Below are positions 1 through 6,403 of a DNA stretch of 6,403 nucleotides, piece by piece. How positions within the stretch are numbered: position 1 is the stretch's first letter; each line of letters starts with the position of its first letter. The notes under the pieces were generated by a model, which was given only the letters and a program-made list of their open reading frames with translations, was not told where the DNA came from and made no database searches. Position numbers and translations under genes: made by a program. The stretch is from an uncultured Porphyromonadaceae bacterium (GTDB taxonomy: Bacteria; Bacteroidota; Bacteroidia; Bacteroidales; CAMTPD01): assembly GCA_947074265.1 (NCBI GenBank), contig CAMTPD010000091.1, forward strand, positions 1 to 6,403. Reading direction: 5' to 3'.

Positions 1-52
1 GTACGTATTATAGACATGGTGTGTTTTTTATTCAAATGTAAAAAAATTACAC

Positions 53-88
53 AAAAAAAGTGCTCTATTCTCACGAATAAAGCACTTT
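53..88 (-). terminator. Intrinsic terminator of the V-ATPase operon
   Basis: AAAGTGCT (57-64) and AGCACTTT (81-88) are perfect 8-bp arms. After one C-A mismatch the stem continues as TATTC/GAATA, closing a 4-nt TCAC loop as read on the plus strand. In minus-strand RNA the stem runs straight into seven U residues (59-53), and a second U-rich run follows at 46-40. On the plus strand only three T residues follow the stem, so it acts mainly on transcription coming from K. It lies 133 nt past the K stop codon. Confidence 0.85.
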
Positions 89-90
89 CC

Positions 91-107
91 AATGTGTGTA
101 ACACATT
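91..107. repeat. Small hairpin next to the operon terminator
   Basis: AATGTGT (91-97) and ACACATT (101-107) are perfect 7-bp arms around a 3-nt loop. In the operon transcript this hairpin lies immediately before the terminator stem. No U-run follows it directly, so it is not a terminator by itself. TTACACA (47-53) and TGTGTAA (95-101) could pair instead across the terminator, giving a competing fold. Confidence 0.45.
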
Positions 108-115
108 TCTTATGA

Positions 116-197
116 AAACACGATTTGTGCATGTGCAATGTATAAATAATGAGTTACATAGCAACACTAGTATCGTTAATTATACATAATCGTGTTT
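116..197. repeat. 10-bp perfect inverted repeat in the 3' untranslated region
   Basis: AAACACGATT (116-125) and AATCGTGTTT (188-197) are exact reverse complements, separated by 62 nt. Between them a weaker imperfect stem can pair ATGTA (138-142) with TACAT (155-159), extended by GC and TGT/ACA pairs. In the operon transcript this would make a branched structure between the K stop codon and the terminator. A role in mRNA 3'-end stability is possible. No tRNA features (acceptor CCA, T-loop motif) and no protein gene are seen here. Confidence 0.5.
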
Positions 198-221
198 ATA
201 TTAAGTAATGTATTTGTCTTA

Positions 222-671
<450 letters not shown>

Positions 672-697
672 TTAAAAATTATTTAGTTGTTAATAAA

Positions 698-2533
698 TCA
701 ATTTGCTTTGGCTTTTTTAGCGAAAGGATTGTATTTCTTACCTCCGCCTTCAAAACCTGAGTTGTTATAAAATTCTACAAAAGTTAGACGCATTGGGTGC
801 ACAAAGGCTCCTAACGACGACATGAAGATATTCATTGAGTGACCAAACAAAAGGATGAAAATCATCACAAGCTGTCCTACCACAGGAATATCCGGGGCCA
901 TATTAATGGCTAATTGATTAAATACCAATCCCATCACAGAACCGGAAATACCTAGTGCAAATAGACGGATGTATGATAACATATCTCCTAATATACCGGT
1001 AAGTCGGTTGTAAAGTCCCCACAGACCTCCTCCAATGTTTGATAAGACACTTGCCTCCGGATCATTGAATAATAGCATCATTGCTAAGCCGATACCCGAA
1101 ACTACATAGTGAGCAATTGTAGTGTGCTCTGGTGATAGTTTGCCGATATGACCTAAACCAAAAACGATACCGTTACCAACAAGACATAGAATCCAACCAA
1201 ACGGATCAATTGAGTATTTAAATCCAAAACGAGACCAGCGACTAATTGCTTTCAATACCATACCAAAGAGGATTTGTACACCTCCAAGGATCAAGGCAAA
1301 GTTAAAGAGCTGATTAGAGTCTAGCATAAATCGTTTTGCACTTTGTATCCATGCCCAATCTACCTCCAACAATGGAATACCGAAGAAGGTACCACTGATA
1401 AAACCGAATATCACAGTTCCTAATCCTAACCAGCAGGAAAGCTGGAAGATTGGTTTTAAGCTTGGATCGACTTTTCGCATTAGGATGATCGAAAGAATTA
1501 CGAATAATAGTCCGTAACCACAATCGCCCAAACAAAGTCCGAAAAACATGACAAAGAACGGTGCAAAGAATGGTGTTAAATCCCATTCGTTGTAATTTGG
1601 TAAAGAGTAAAGCTCTCCGATCATCTCAAACAATCGTGAGAATTTGTTATTCTTTAGCAATACCGGTACTTTATCTTTAGGTCGCGATACATCAGTGACA
1701 AACAAGATGCCTTTGGATTGAAGGTATTCTACCAATGGCTTTTCTTTGCTTACCGGTACCCATCCTTCTAAAATCATCAATTTTGAATCGGGATCGGTTT
1801 CTGTTGCAAGCAAGACTTTTTCAAAGTCAAGCTTATCCGAAATCTTAGATCCTTCGAAGCATAATGTATTGTAGTTCTTTTGAGCAAAGATTGCGAGTTC
1901 GGCATCAATTTGCTTGATCTCTTTGACATTTGCTTGGTATTCGTCCTTCAGACTGCTAAACGACTTATTACCGTACTTAATACTTTCTGCATCGATCTCC
2001 GGGTGTTTAACCTTGGTTACTGTGACAAAATAAATCATCGAACCAATGCGTCCTACCTCTATCGCGTGAAAATCATTGAGCCACTCTGCATCGAAGTTAG
2101 ATTCTGGCGTGCAATAGAAATTAATGTGCCAACCTTCGTTTTCTAATTTATCAATGGTAGTGATATCGAAATCGCCCCAAATATCTAAGCGATCCAACTC
2201 TTTTTCGATGATTTGCTGACGTTGAAACAAACTATGCTTCAGTTCAATCTGCTTTTCAAATTCTGTTAAGAGATCGTTGCCTTCACTCGATTTATCTGCA
2301 GGAGCGAATACATTTGATTTCTCTTCGCTTCCTATTTTATGTAGATCTTTACAAGCTTTTGCATATCTCCTTGATAAAGAAAGAAGTAATGTAATTTGAT
2401 CAGATTGTTCATCTGCGGCTTTATCGTCTTTCTCAATCACGTGTACTACTCCTAGTTCGCTGATATCAGACAAAAACTGAGCGTACTCTTTGTGATATAT
2501 CAAAAAGCCATATTTTGACATTTTCTCTATCAT
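698..2533 (-). CDS. atpI: V/A-type ATPase membrane subunit I (subunit a)
   Basis: This is the stator membrane subunit that forms the two ion half-channels against the K ring. The 611 residues divide into a cytoplasmic N-terminal half (about 1-318), rich in charged helices and shaped to bind the peripheral stalk, and a membrane half with about seven to eight hydrophobic segments (near 322-351, 362-388, 408-430, 444-462, 473-490, 517-545 and 550-575). Family motifs are clear: FGLCLGDCGYGLL (331-343), and SYIRLFAL (520-527), whose Arg523 is the expected essential channel arginine (Arg735 in yeast Vph1). The C-terminal motif HPMRLTFVEFYN (579-590) has Arg582, followed by EGGGKKYNPF. The start MIEKMSKYGFLIYHKEY fits the family. 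The ATG overlaps the D stop by 4 bp, implying translational coupling, and a Shine-Dalgarno precedes it. K follows after 29 bp. Confidence 0.96.
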   Translation of the reverse strand: MIEKMSKYGFLIYHKEYAQFLSDISELGVVHVIEKDDKAADEQSDQITLLLSLSRRYAKACKDLHKIGSEEKSNVFAPADKSSEGNDLLTEFEKQIELKHSLFQRQQIIEKELDRLDIWGDFDITTIDKLENEGWHINFYCTPESNFDAEWLNDFHAIEVGRIGSMIYFVTVTKVKHPEIDAESIKYGNKSFSSLKDEYQANVKEIKQIDAELAIFAQKNYNTLCFEGSKISDKLDFEKVLLATETDPDSKLMILEGWVPVSKEKPLVEYLQSKGILFVTDVSRPKDKVPVLLKNNKFSRLFEMIGELYSLPNYNEWDLTPFFAPFFVMFFGLCLGDCGYGLLFVILSIILMRKVDPSLKPIFQLSCWLGLGTVIFGFISGTFFGIPLLEVDWAWIQSAKRFMLDSNQLFNFALILGGVQILFGMVLKAISRWSRFGFKYSIDPFGWILCLVGNGIVFGLGHIGKLSPEHTTIAHYVVSGIGLAMMLLFNDPEASVLSNIGGGLWGLYNRLTGILGDMLSYIRLFALGISGSVMGLVFNQLAINMAPDIPVVGQLVMIFILLFGHSMNIFMSSLGAFVHPMRLTFVEFYNNSGFEGGGKKYNPFAKKAKAN

Positions 2534-3141
2534 ACAGCCTCCTCCATTCTTTTTCGTTTCTCTTGATTTGCACGCATGATTTTTTGAGATGACTTAGAAA
2601 GACTTTCTTCATCTTCCATGAATCGCTTGATCTTTCTAATTGCATCTTTATAACCAGGAATCTGAACTTTCTCAAACAAGTTTACTTTTTGAGTTGTCTT
2701 TTTACGAGCGTGCTCTAAAAGATCTAGCTTCAATGTTGAAAACTCAGCTTCAATACCGTATTGTGCTAATGTTTTGATCAGAGAAACTCCATCGGCGAAC
2801 CAAGCCGGAGAACTAAAAAGACTATAACGACCAATCTCGAATGTAATATCGTTAAGAACCGGAACTACAACTCCGGCAATCTTCTTAGTCGAAAGGTCAA
2901 CGTCTTTGATCCGTACTAAATTGGGATCAAATTCATTCCATAGTTCTGACATGTTTTCATAACTACGGATTTCGTTTTCCAGCTTAAGTTCCAATGTATT
3001 TACTTCATCTTTTGTTTTCTTCACTTCCATACGCAGAGCACTTTCCTTACTTTTTATGGTAGGTAGAGCCCTCTCACGCATCTTAAGTTGTTTTTCCAAC
3101 TGCTGAAGCGATGTTTTATTATATTGAAACTTTATAGCCAT
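2530..3141 (-). CDS. atpD: V/A-type ATPase central-stalk subunit D
   Basis: Subunit D is the rotating axle that runs through the A3B3 head and transmits torque to the membrane ring. It has 203 residues, normal for the family (about 200-215). Two long charged helices that should form an antiparallel coiled coil are visible. The N-terminal one (about 5-68) contains the conserved start KFQYNKTSL and LxxLxxQLxxxxRALP-like heptads. The C-terminal one (about 128-200) contains the family signature KVNLFEKVQIP. The middle segment (about 75-120) is less helical and corresponds to the region that in other species contacts subunit F. No F gene is seen between B and K. The ATG (3141-3139) is 12 bp after the B stop and lacks a Shine-Dalgarno. 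Its TGA stop overlaps the ATG of subunit I by 4 bp, and its last codons (MEEAV) also form the ribosome-binding site for I. Confidence 0.95.
   Translation of the reverse strand: MAIKFQYNKTSLQQLEKQLKMRERALPTIKSKESALRMEVKKTKDEVNTLELKLENEIRSYENMSELWNEFDPNLVRIKDVDLSTKKIAGVVVPVLNDITFEIGRYSLFSSPAWFADGVSLIKTLAQYGIEAEFSTLKLDLLEHARKKTTQKVNLFEKVQIPGYKDAIRKIKRFMEDEESLSKSSQKIMRANQEKRKRMEEAV
2538..2545 (-). promoter_or_regulatory. Strong Shine-Dalgarno for subunit I within the D coding end
   Basis: The minus strand reads GGAGGAGG 4 nt before the subunit I ATG (2533); the first GGAGG lies 7 nt away, an optimal distance. It is the only convincing Shine-Dalgarno at any of the five starts in this operon and lies next to an ATGA stop/start overlap. 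This favours 2533 over the in-frame ATG at 2521. The bases also encode Glu-Glu-Ala of subunit D, so the match may partly be a by-product of coding. Confidence 0.55.
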
Positions 3142-3153
3142 AATTGCAAGGTT

Positions 3154-4473
3154 TTACTTTTTCCAATATTTATCAACGAGGCTTTGTTTGATATTAACCT
3201 CTGCTGGTGTAAAGTGCTCTGAAAAAAGTTCCCAAGCTACATCTAGCATTTCTGTTGTATCAAGATTTACGTCGATCGCAAGTAATTTTTCAGAGTAGTC
3301 TTTTGCAAAAGCTAATGTTCTCATGTCGTAATCTGTAAGATCAAAACCGTTTTCCATTTTTGTTTTTGCATTGGCAGCATCTGCATACAAACGTACTGCT
3401 GCATTCATTACTTGTGGGTGGTCTTCTCTTGTTTTCTTACCGGTAACCAACTGTTTCAAACGAGACAAGCTTCGGAATGGGTCTACAATAACTTTACCAA
3501 CGTCACTATCACGTCTCAAATAAAGCTGTCCTTCTGTGATATATCCTGTATTGTCAGGTACAGCGTGTGTAATATCACCACCAGAAAGTGTTGTTACCGC
3601 AATAATGGTAATAGAACCTCCTTCCGGAAACTGAACTGCTTTTTCGTAGATCTTAGCAAGGTCGGAATACAACGAACCCGGCATAGAGTCTTTTGATGGA
3701 ATTTGATCCATACGGTTAGATACGATTGCCAAGGCATCAGCGTAGTTGGTCATATCCGTAAGCAACACAAGAACTTTCTCATTCTTCTCTACCGCAAAAT
3801 ATTCGGCAGCTGCAAGTGACATATCCGGAATAAGCAAACGCTCTACAGAAGGGTCTTCTGTGGTATTGATAAAGCTCACAATACGGTCTAGTGCTCCGGC
3901 ATTGCTAAATACATTCTTAAAATATAGGTAGTCATCGTTGGTCATACCCATACCTCCAAGGATAATTTTATCACTCTTAGCACGCATGGCTACCATTGCC
4001 ATTACTTGGTTGAATGGTTGATCGGGATCGGCAAAGAATGGAATCTTTTGTCCGGTTACGAGTGTATTGTTAAGGTCGATACCTGCTATACCTGTTGCGA
4101 TAAGCTCTGATGGCTGTTTTCTACGCACAGGGTTTACAGATGGACCGCCAATTTCAATATCGAATCCTTCAGGAATAGGACCTCCATCAATTGGGTCTCC
4201 GTAAGCATTGAAGAAACGACCGGCTAGCTGCTCACTAACCTTCAATGATGGGGCCTTGCCCATAAATACCACTTCTGCATTTGTTTTGATACCTTCTGTA
4301 CCGGCAAATACTTGAAGTGTTACTTCATCATCCATAATTTTAACTACCTGCGCTAGGCGTCCGTCTATAGATGCAAGTTCATCATAACCTACTCCTGTAG
4401 CTTTCAACGTACAAGTAGCCTTTGTAATTTGAGTAATCTTTGTATATATCTTTTGAAATGCTTTTGCTGCCAT
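3154..4473 (-). CDS. atpB: V/A-type ATPase non-catalytic subunit B
   Basis: Subunit B alternates with A in the A3B3 head and completes the A-site by donating an arginine finger. I start it at the ATG (4473-4471), giving 439 residues beginning MAAKAFQKIYTKI, as in Bacteroidales homologues recalled from memory. The in-frame TTG two codons upstream (4479) would add only MN and is an unlikely start. An N-terminal beta-barrel covers about residues 1-75. At the P-loop position B has GQKIPFFADPDQPFN (141-155), which lacks the GKT signature, as expected for a non-catalytic subunit. VLVLLTDMTNYADAL (234-248) replaces Walker B. The arginine finger is Arg338 in the SLSRLK motif (335-340), matching Arg350 of the E. 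hirae enzyme. The C-terminus ends VDKYWKK. It lies 35 bp after A and 12 bp before D. No Shine-Dalgarno is visible; the leader is A-rich. Confidence 0.97.
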   Translation of the reverse strand: MAAKAFQKIYTKITQITKATCTLKATGVGYDELASIDGRLAQVVKIMDDEVTLQVFAGTEGIKTNAEVVFMGKAPSLKVSEQLAGRFFNAYGDPIDGGPIPEGFDIEIGGPSVNPVRRKQPSELIATGIAGIDLNNTLVTGQKIPFFADPDQPFNQVMAMVAMRAKSDKIILGGMGMTNDDYLYFKNVFSNAGALDRIVSFINTTEDPSVERLLIPDMSLAAAEYFAVEKNEKVLVLLTDMTNYADALAIVSNRMDQIPSKDSMPGSLYSDLAKIYEKAVQFPEGGSITIIAVTTLSGGDITHAVPDNTGYITEGQLYLRRDSDVGKVIVDPFRSLSRLKQLVTGKKTREDHPQVMNAAVRLYADAANAKTKMENGFDLTDYDMRTLAFAKDYSEKLLAIDVNLDTTEMLDVAWELFSEHFTPAEVNIKQSLVDKYWKK

Positions 4474-4490
4474 ATTCAATGTTTTTTGTG

Positions 4491-4522
4491 CAAATATAAA
4501 GTAACACTTTAAGCTAGTGCAA
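4491..4522 (-). promoter_or_regulatory. Candidate internal Bacteroidota promoter upstream of subunit B
   Basis: On the minus strand, TATATTTG (4498-4491) matches the Bacteroidota sigma-ABfr -7 consensus TAnnTTTG exactly. A TTG (4522-4520) lies 21 nt further upstream, close to the spacing expected for the -33 element. It spans the A stop codon and most of the A-B gap, which at 35 bp is the longest in the operon. Transcripts would have a leader of only about 10-12 nt before the B ATG. The local sequence is AT-rich and the -33 match is only a trinucleotide, so a chance match is quite possible. Confidence 0.3.
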
Positions 4523-6272
4523 CTCTTTTCTCTGCTACAAGTTCATCAATCTTTTTGCGATACTCATTAAACTGATCACTATTAAACTCAGAGTAGTTCA
4601 TTTGTTTCATTAAGTTGATCATTTGTTTAAAGTATTCGATAACTTCTAGGAAACCTTCAAATTGAAAGTCTGCTCTACAAACATCTACGATAAGATCTAG
4701 CATATAGCTTTGACGCTCAAGCGGTGTGAGTGAGTCGATATTATCGAATGCATCTTGTTGCAAAATAACGAAGTCAATCAATTCTGATTTCCAAAATGTA
4801 ACGTGATATTCTACAGGAACACCATCGTCACCAAGGATATTGATCTGTTCAGCAATCTCTTTACCACGTTGCATACGTGTTTTGATCTCATTTACTTTCG
4901 GAATCCATTCTTCATTTACTTTCGTAACGATATAGTCTGCAAATTCTGGATATTCTAGGTATTTTGAGTAGCTATCAATCGGATTGATCGCCGGATAACG
5001 TTTTCTATCTGCACGCTCTTGTTCAAGTGCGTAAAAACAACGTGCTACCTTCTTTGTATTCTCTGTAACCGGTTCTTTCAAGTTACCCCCTGCTGGAGAA
5101 ACGGTACCGATAAAGGTTACAGATCCTGTTTCACCGTTATTTAGATGAACGAACCCTGCACGTGCATAGAAGTTTGCGATAATTGCAGACAAGTCCATCG
5201 GGAATGCATCTGGTCCAGGAAGTTCTTCAAGACGGTTAGACATCTCACGAAGTGCTTGTGCCCAACGAGATGTTGAATCGGCCATCAATAACACCTTCAA
5301 TCCCATTGTTCTATAATATTCAGCTATCGTCATGGCTGTATATACTGACGCTTCCCGAGCTGCCACCGGCATGTTGGATGTATTTGCAATAATAATGGTA
5401 CGTTCCATCAATTTACGACCAGTGTGTGGGTCATCCAAGTGAGGGAACTCTGCAAACACCTCTACAACCTCATTAGCACGTTCACCACAAGCTGCAATGA
5501 TTACGATATCTGCTTCTGCTTGCTTTGATATACCATGCTGCAAAACCGTTTTACCTGTACCAAAAGGACCTGGAATAAAGCCTGTACCGCCTTCTACAAT
5601 CGGATTGATTGTATCAATTGTACGTACTCCTGTTTCAAGTAGTTTGTATGGTCTCGGCTTATTGGTGTAACAAAGATTGGCTCTTTTTACTGGCCATTTT
5701 TGTACCATGGTCACATTGATATCATTTCCTTCTGCATCTGTTATTACAGCAATGGTATCATTGATTGTATATTGTCCTTCTTTCGCAACACTTTTTACAG
5801 TATATGTTCCTTCTAGTTTGAATGGAACCATAATTCTGTGTGGCTGTTTATTTTCATCGACTTGTCCTAACCAGTCGCCTGCAACAACACTATCACCAAC
5901 CTTTGCTAATGGGATGAAATCCCATAACTTATCATTGTCTAAGGCAAATGTATAGTCTCCTCGTTTAAGGAATACGCCATCCATTTTATCAAGGTCATTT
6001 TGCAAGCCATCGTAGTTTTTTGATAACATACCCGGACCAAGTGTTACCTCTAACATATGATCTGCAAATTCGGCAGTATCTCCTACGCGCATACCTCGTG
6101 TGCTCTCAAATACCTGTACATAAGCATTTTTACCAACCACCTTGATTACCTCTGACATCAGCTTATCTTCGCCTACAGAGATAAAACATATTTCATTTTG
6201 TGCAACAGGACCATCTACCTCTAGTGTTACAAGATTCGAGACGATACCTTTTACAACTCCTTTCGTAGCCAT
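4509..6272 (-). CDS. atpA: V/A-type ATPase catalytic subunit A
   Basis: This is the nucleotide-hydrolysing subunit (EC 7.1.2.2 or 7.2.2.1) of the cytoplasmic A3B3 head; it couples ATP turnover to rotation of the D axle. The protein has 587 residues, the usual length for prokaryotic A subunits (about 580-600). An N-terminal beta-barrel occupies about residues 1-70. The A-specific bulge or non-homologous region covers roughly 105-190. The nucleotide-binding domain has Walker A GPFGTGKT at 235-242 (Lys241, Thr242), the GER motif at 263-265 with the likely catalytic Glu264, and Walker B KVLLMAD ending at Asp332. A helical C-terminal domain follows from about 440. The P-loop carries Thr239 where eukaryotic A subunits have the redox-sensitive Cys, so that disulfide switch is absent. 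The start ATG (6272-6270) is 6 bp past the upstream stop and has no Shine-Dalgarno. The segment after Walker B (PDAFPMDLSAIIANFYARAG, 354-373) differs from the common SRLAEFYERAG form. Confidence 0.97.
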   Translation of the reverse strand: MATKGVVKGIVSNLVTLEVDGPVAQNEICFISVGEDKLMSEVIKVVGKNAYVQVFESTRGMRVGDTAEFADHMLEVTLGPGMLSKNYDGLQNDLDKMDGVFLKRGDYTFALDNDKLWDFIPLAKVGDSVVAGDWLGQVDENKQPHRIMVPFKLEGTYTVKSVAKEGQYTINDTIAVITDAEGNDINVTMVQKWPVKRANLCYTNKPRPYKLLETGVRTIDTINPIVEGGTGFIPGPFGTGKTVLQHGISKQAEADIVIIAACGERANEVVEVFAEFPHLDDPHTGRKLMERTIIIANTSNMPVAAREASVYTAMTIAEYYRTMGLKVLLMADSTSRWAQALREMSNRLEELPGPDAFPMDLSAIIANFYARAGFVHLNNGETGSVTFIGTVSPAGGNLKEPVTENTKKVARCFYALEQERADRKRYPAINPIDSYSKYLEYPEFADYIVTKVNEEWIPKVNEIKTRMQRGKEIAEQINILGDDGVPVEYHVTFWKSELIDFVILQQDAFDNIDSLTPLERQSYMLDLIVDVCRADFQFEGFLEVIEYFKQMINLMKQMNYSEFNSDQFNEYRKKIDELVAEKRVALA

Positions 6273-6278
6273 ATCTTA

Positions 6279-6403
6279 TTACTTATTATTTCTATATTTA
6301 TCAATAACGGAAACCTCCGACTTCAGACGACCAATAATGTTTCTGAACTGAATTTCTCCGGTTTCAGGGTTAAGTTTAGCCCATCGCTCTTGAATCTCAA
6401 TTT
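6279..6403 (-). CDS. 3' end of an upstream operon gene, probably DUF2764-family V-ATPase-associated protein (partial)
   Basis: This open frame enters from the right edge and ends at TAA (6281-6279), giving the last 40 residues of a protein. Visible residues include IEIQERWAKLNPETGE near the window edge, followed by a basic segment (IIGRLKSEV) and the tail DKYRNNK. The pattern of an Arg-Trp pair, then Leu, Gly, Phe and an amphipathic IIxxL segment resembles, from memory, the C-terminus of DUF2764 proteins. These are about 270-residue soluble proteins of unknown function encoded directly before subunit A in Bacteroidota, with similarly placed genes in Chlamydia and spirochetes. The stop lies 6 bp before the ATG of subunit A, so the two are very likely translated from one mRNA. 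The reading frame is clear; the family call depends on position plus this short tail. Another stator subunit, such as E, is the main alternative. Confidence 0.6.
   Translation of the reverse strand, partial: IEIQERWAKLNPETGEIQFRNIIGRLKSEVSVIDKYRNNK

Noticed and set aside
16..189. A plus-strand open frame of 57 codons in the region downstream of K.
   Set aside because: It runs antisense through the terminator hairpin, has low-complexity Lys- and Asn-rich content, no recognisable motif and no convincing promoter.
116..197. A tRNA-like element, since the 82-nt span is closed by a 10-bp stem.
   Set aside because: The stem is longer than an acceptor stem, and no T-loop motif, anticodon arm or D-arm can be placed on either strand.
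674..681. A promoter before K (minus-strand TAATTTTT with a TTG 17 nt upstream).
   Set aside because: The final G of the -7 motif is missing and the gap is almost entirely A and T, so such a match is expected by chance.
1314..1586. A 90-residue minus-strand frame inside subunit I.
   Set aside because: It lies wholly within the subunit I coding sequence in another frame and its translation has no family features.
3412..3931. Plus-strand frames opposite subunit B (3412-3696 and 3746-3931).
   Set aside because: They are antisense shadows of a strongly conserved gene, rich in Ser, Thr and Arg or Cys, with no sign of independent coding.
4474..4479. An upstream TTG start for subunit B adding two residues (MN).
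   Set aside because: The ATG at 4473-4471 gives MAAKAFQKIYTKI, which fits the family start as I recall it; TTG is a rare start and nothing supports it.

Overview
This window is most of a V/A-type ATPase operon on the minus strand of a member of the Bacteroidota, probably of the order Bacteroidales. The assignment rests on three things: the protein sequences, as I recall the family, look like Bacteroides-type V-ATPase subunits; Shine-Dalgarno sequences are nearly absent; and base composition is moderately AT-rich (roughly 40% G+C by eye). The window is almost fully coding and shows no sign of mobile DNA.

Reading in the direction of transcription, from high to low coordinates: the 3' end of an upstream gene (6403-6279, probably the DUF2764-family protein usually found here); catalytic subunit A (6272-4509); non-catalytic subunit B (4473-3154, with the start corrected to an ATG); central-stalk subunit D (3141-2530); membrane subunit I, also called subunit a (2533-698); and rotor-ring proteolipid K (668-222). 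Gaps are 6, 35 and 12 bp, then a 4-bp overlap, then 29 bp, so the genes are almost certainly co-transcribed. A good intrinsic terminator at 88-53 closes the operon after a 3' untranslated region of about 130 nt that contains inverted repeats.

Together A and B form the ATP-hydrolysing or ATP-synthesising A3B3 head. D is the axle that turns inside the head. The K ring and subunit I form the ion channel in the inner membrane. K keeps the side chains that bind Na+ in the Enterococcus hirae ring, so Na+ coupling is a reasonable prediction. The direction of operation, pump or synthase, cannot be read from sequence.

No undescribed system was found; this is a known but under-studied operon type. The point most worth following up is that A-B-D-I-K is contiguous, with no room for the F, G or C/d subunits found in better-known V/A-ATPases, and that a small protein of unknown function sits just upstream. 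Lesser observations are a possible internal promoter before B, one strong Shine-Dalgarno sequence at the D/I overlap, a structured 3' untranslated region, and a diverged motif in A.
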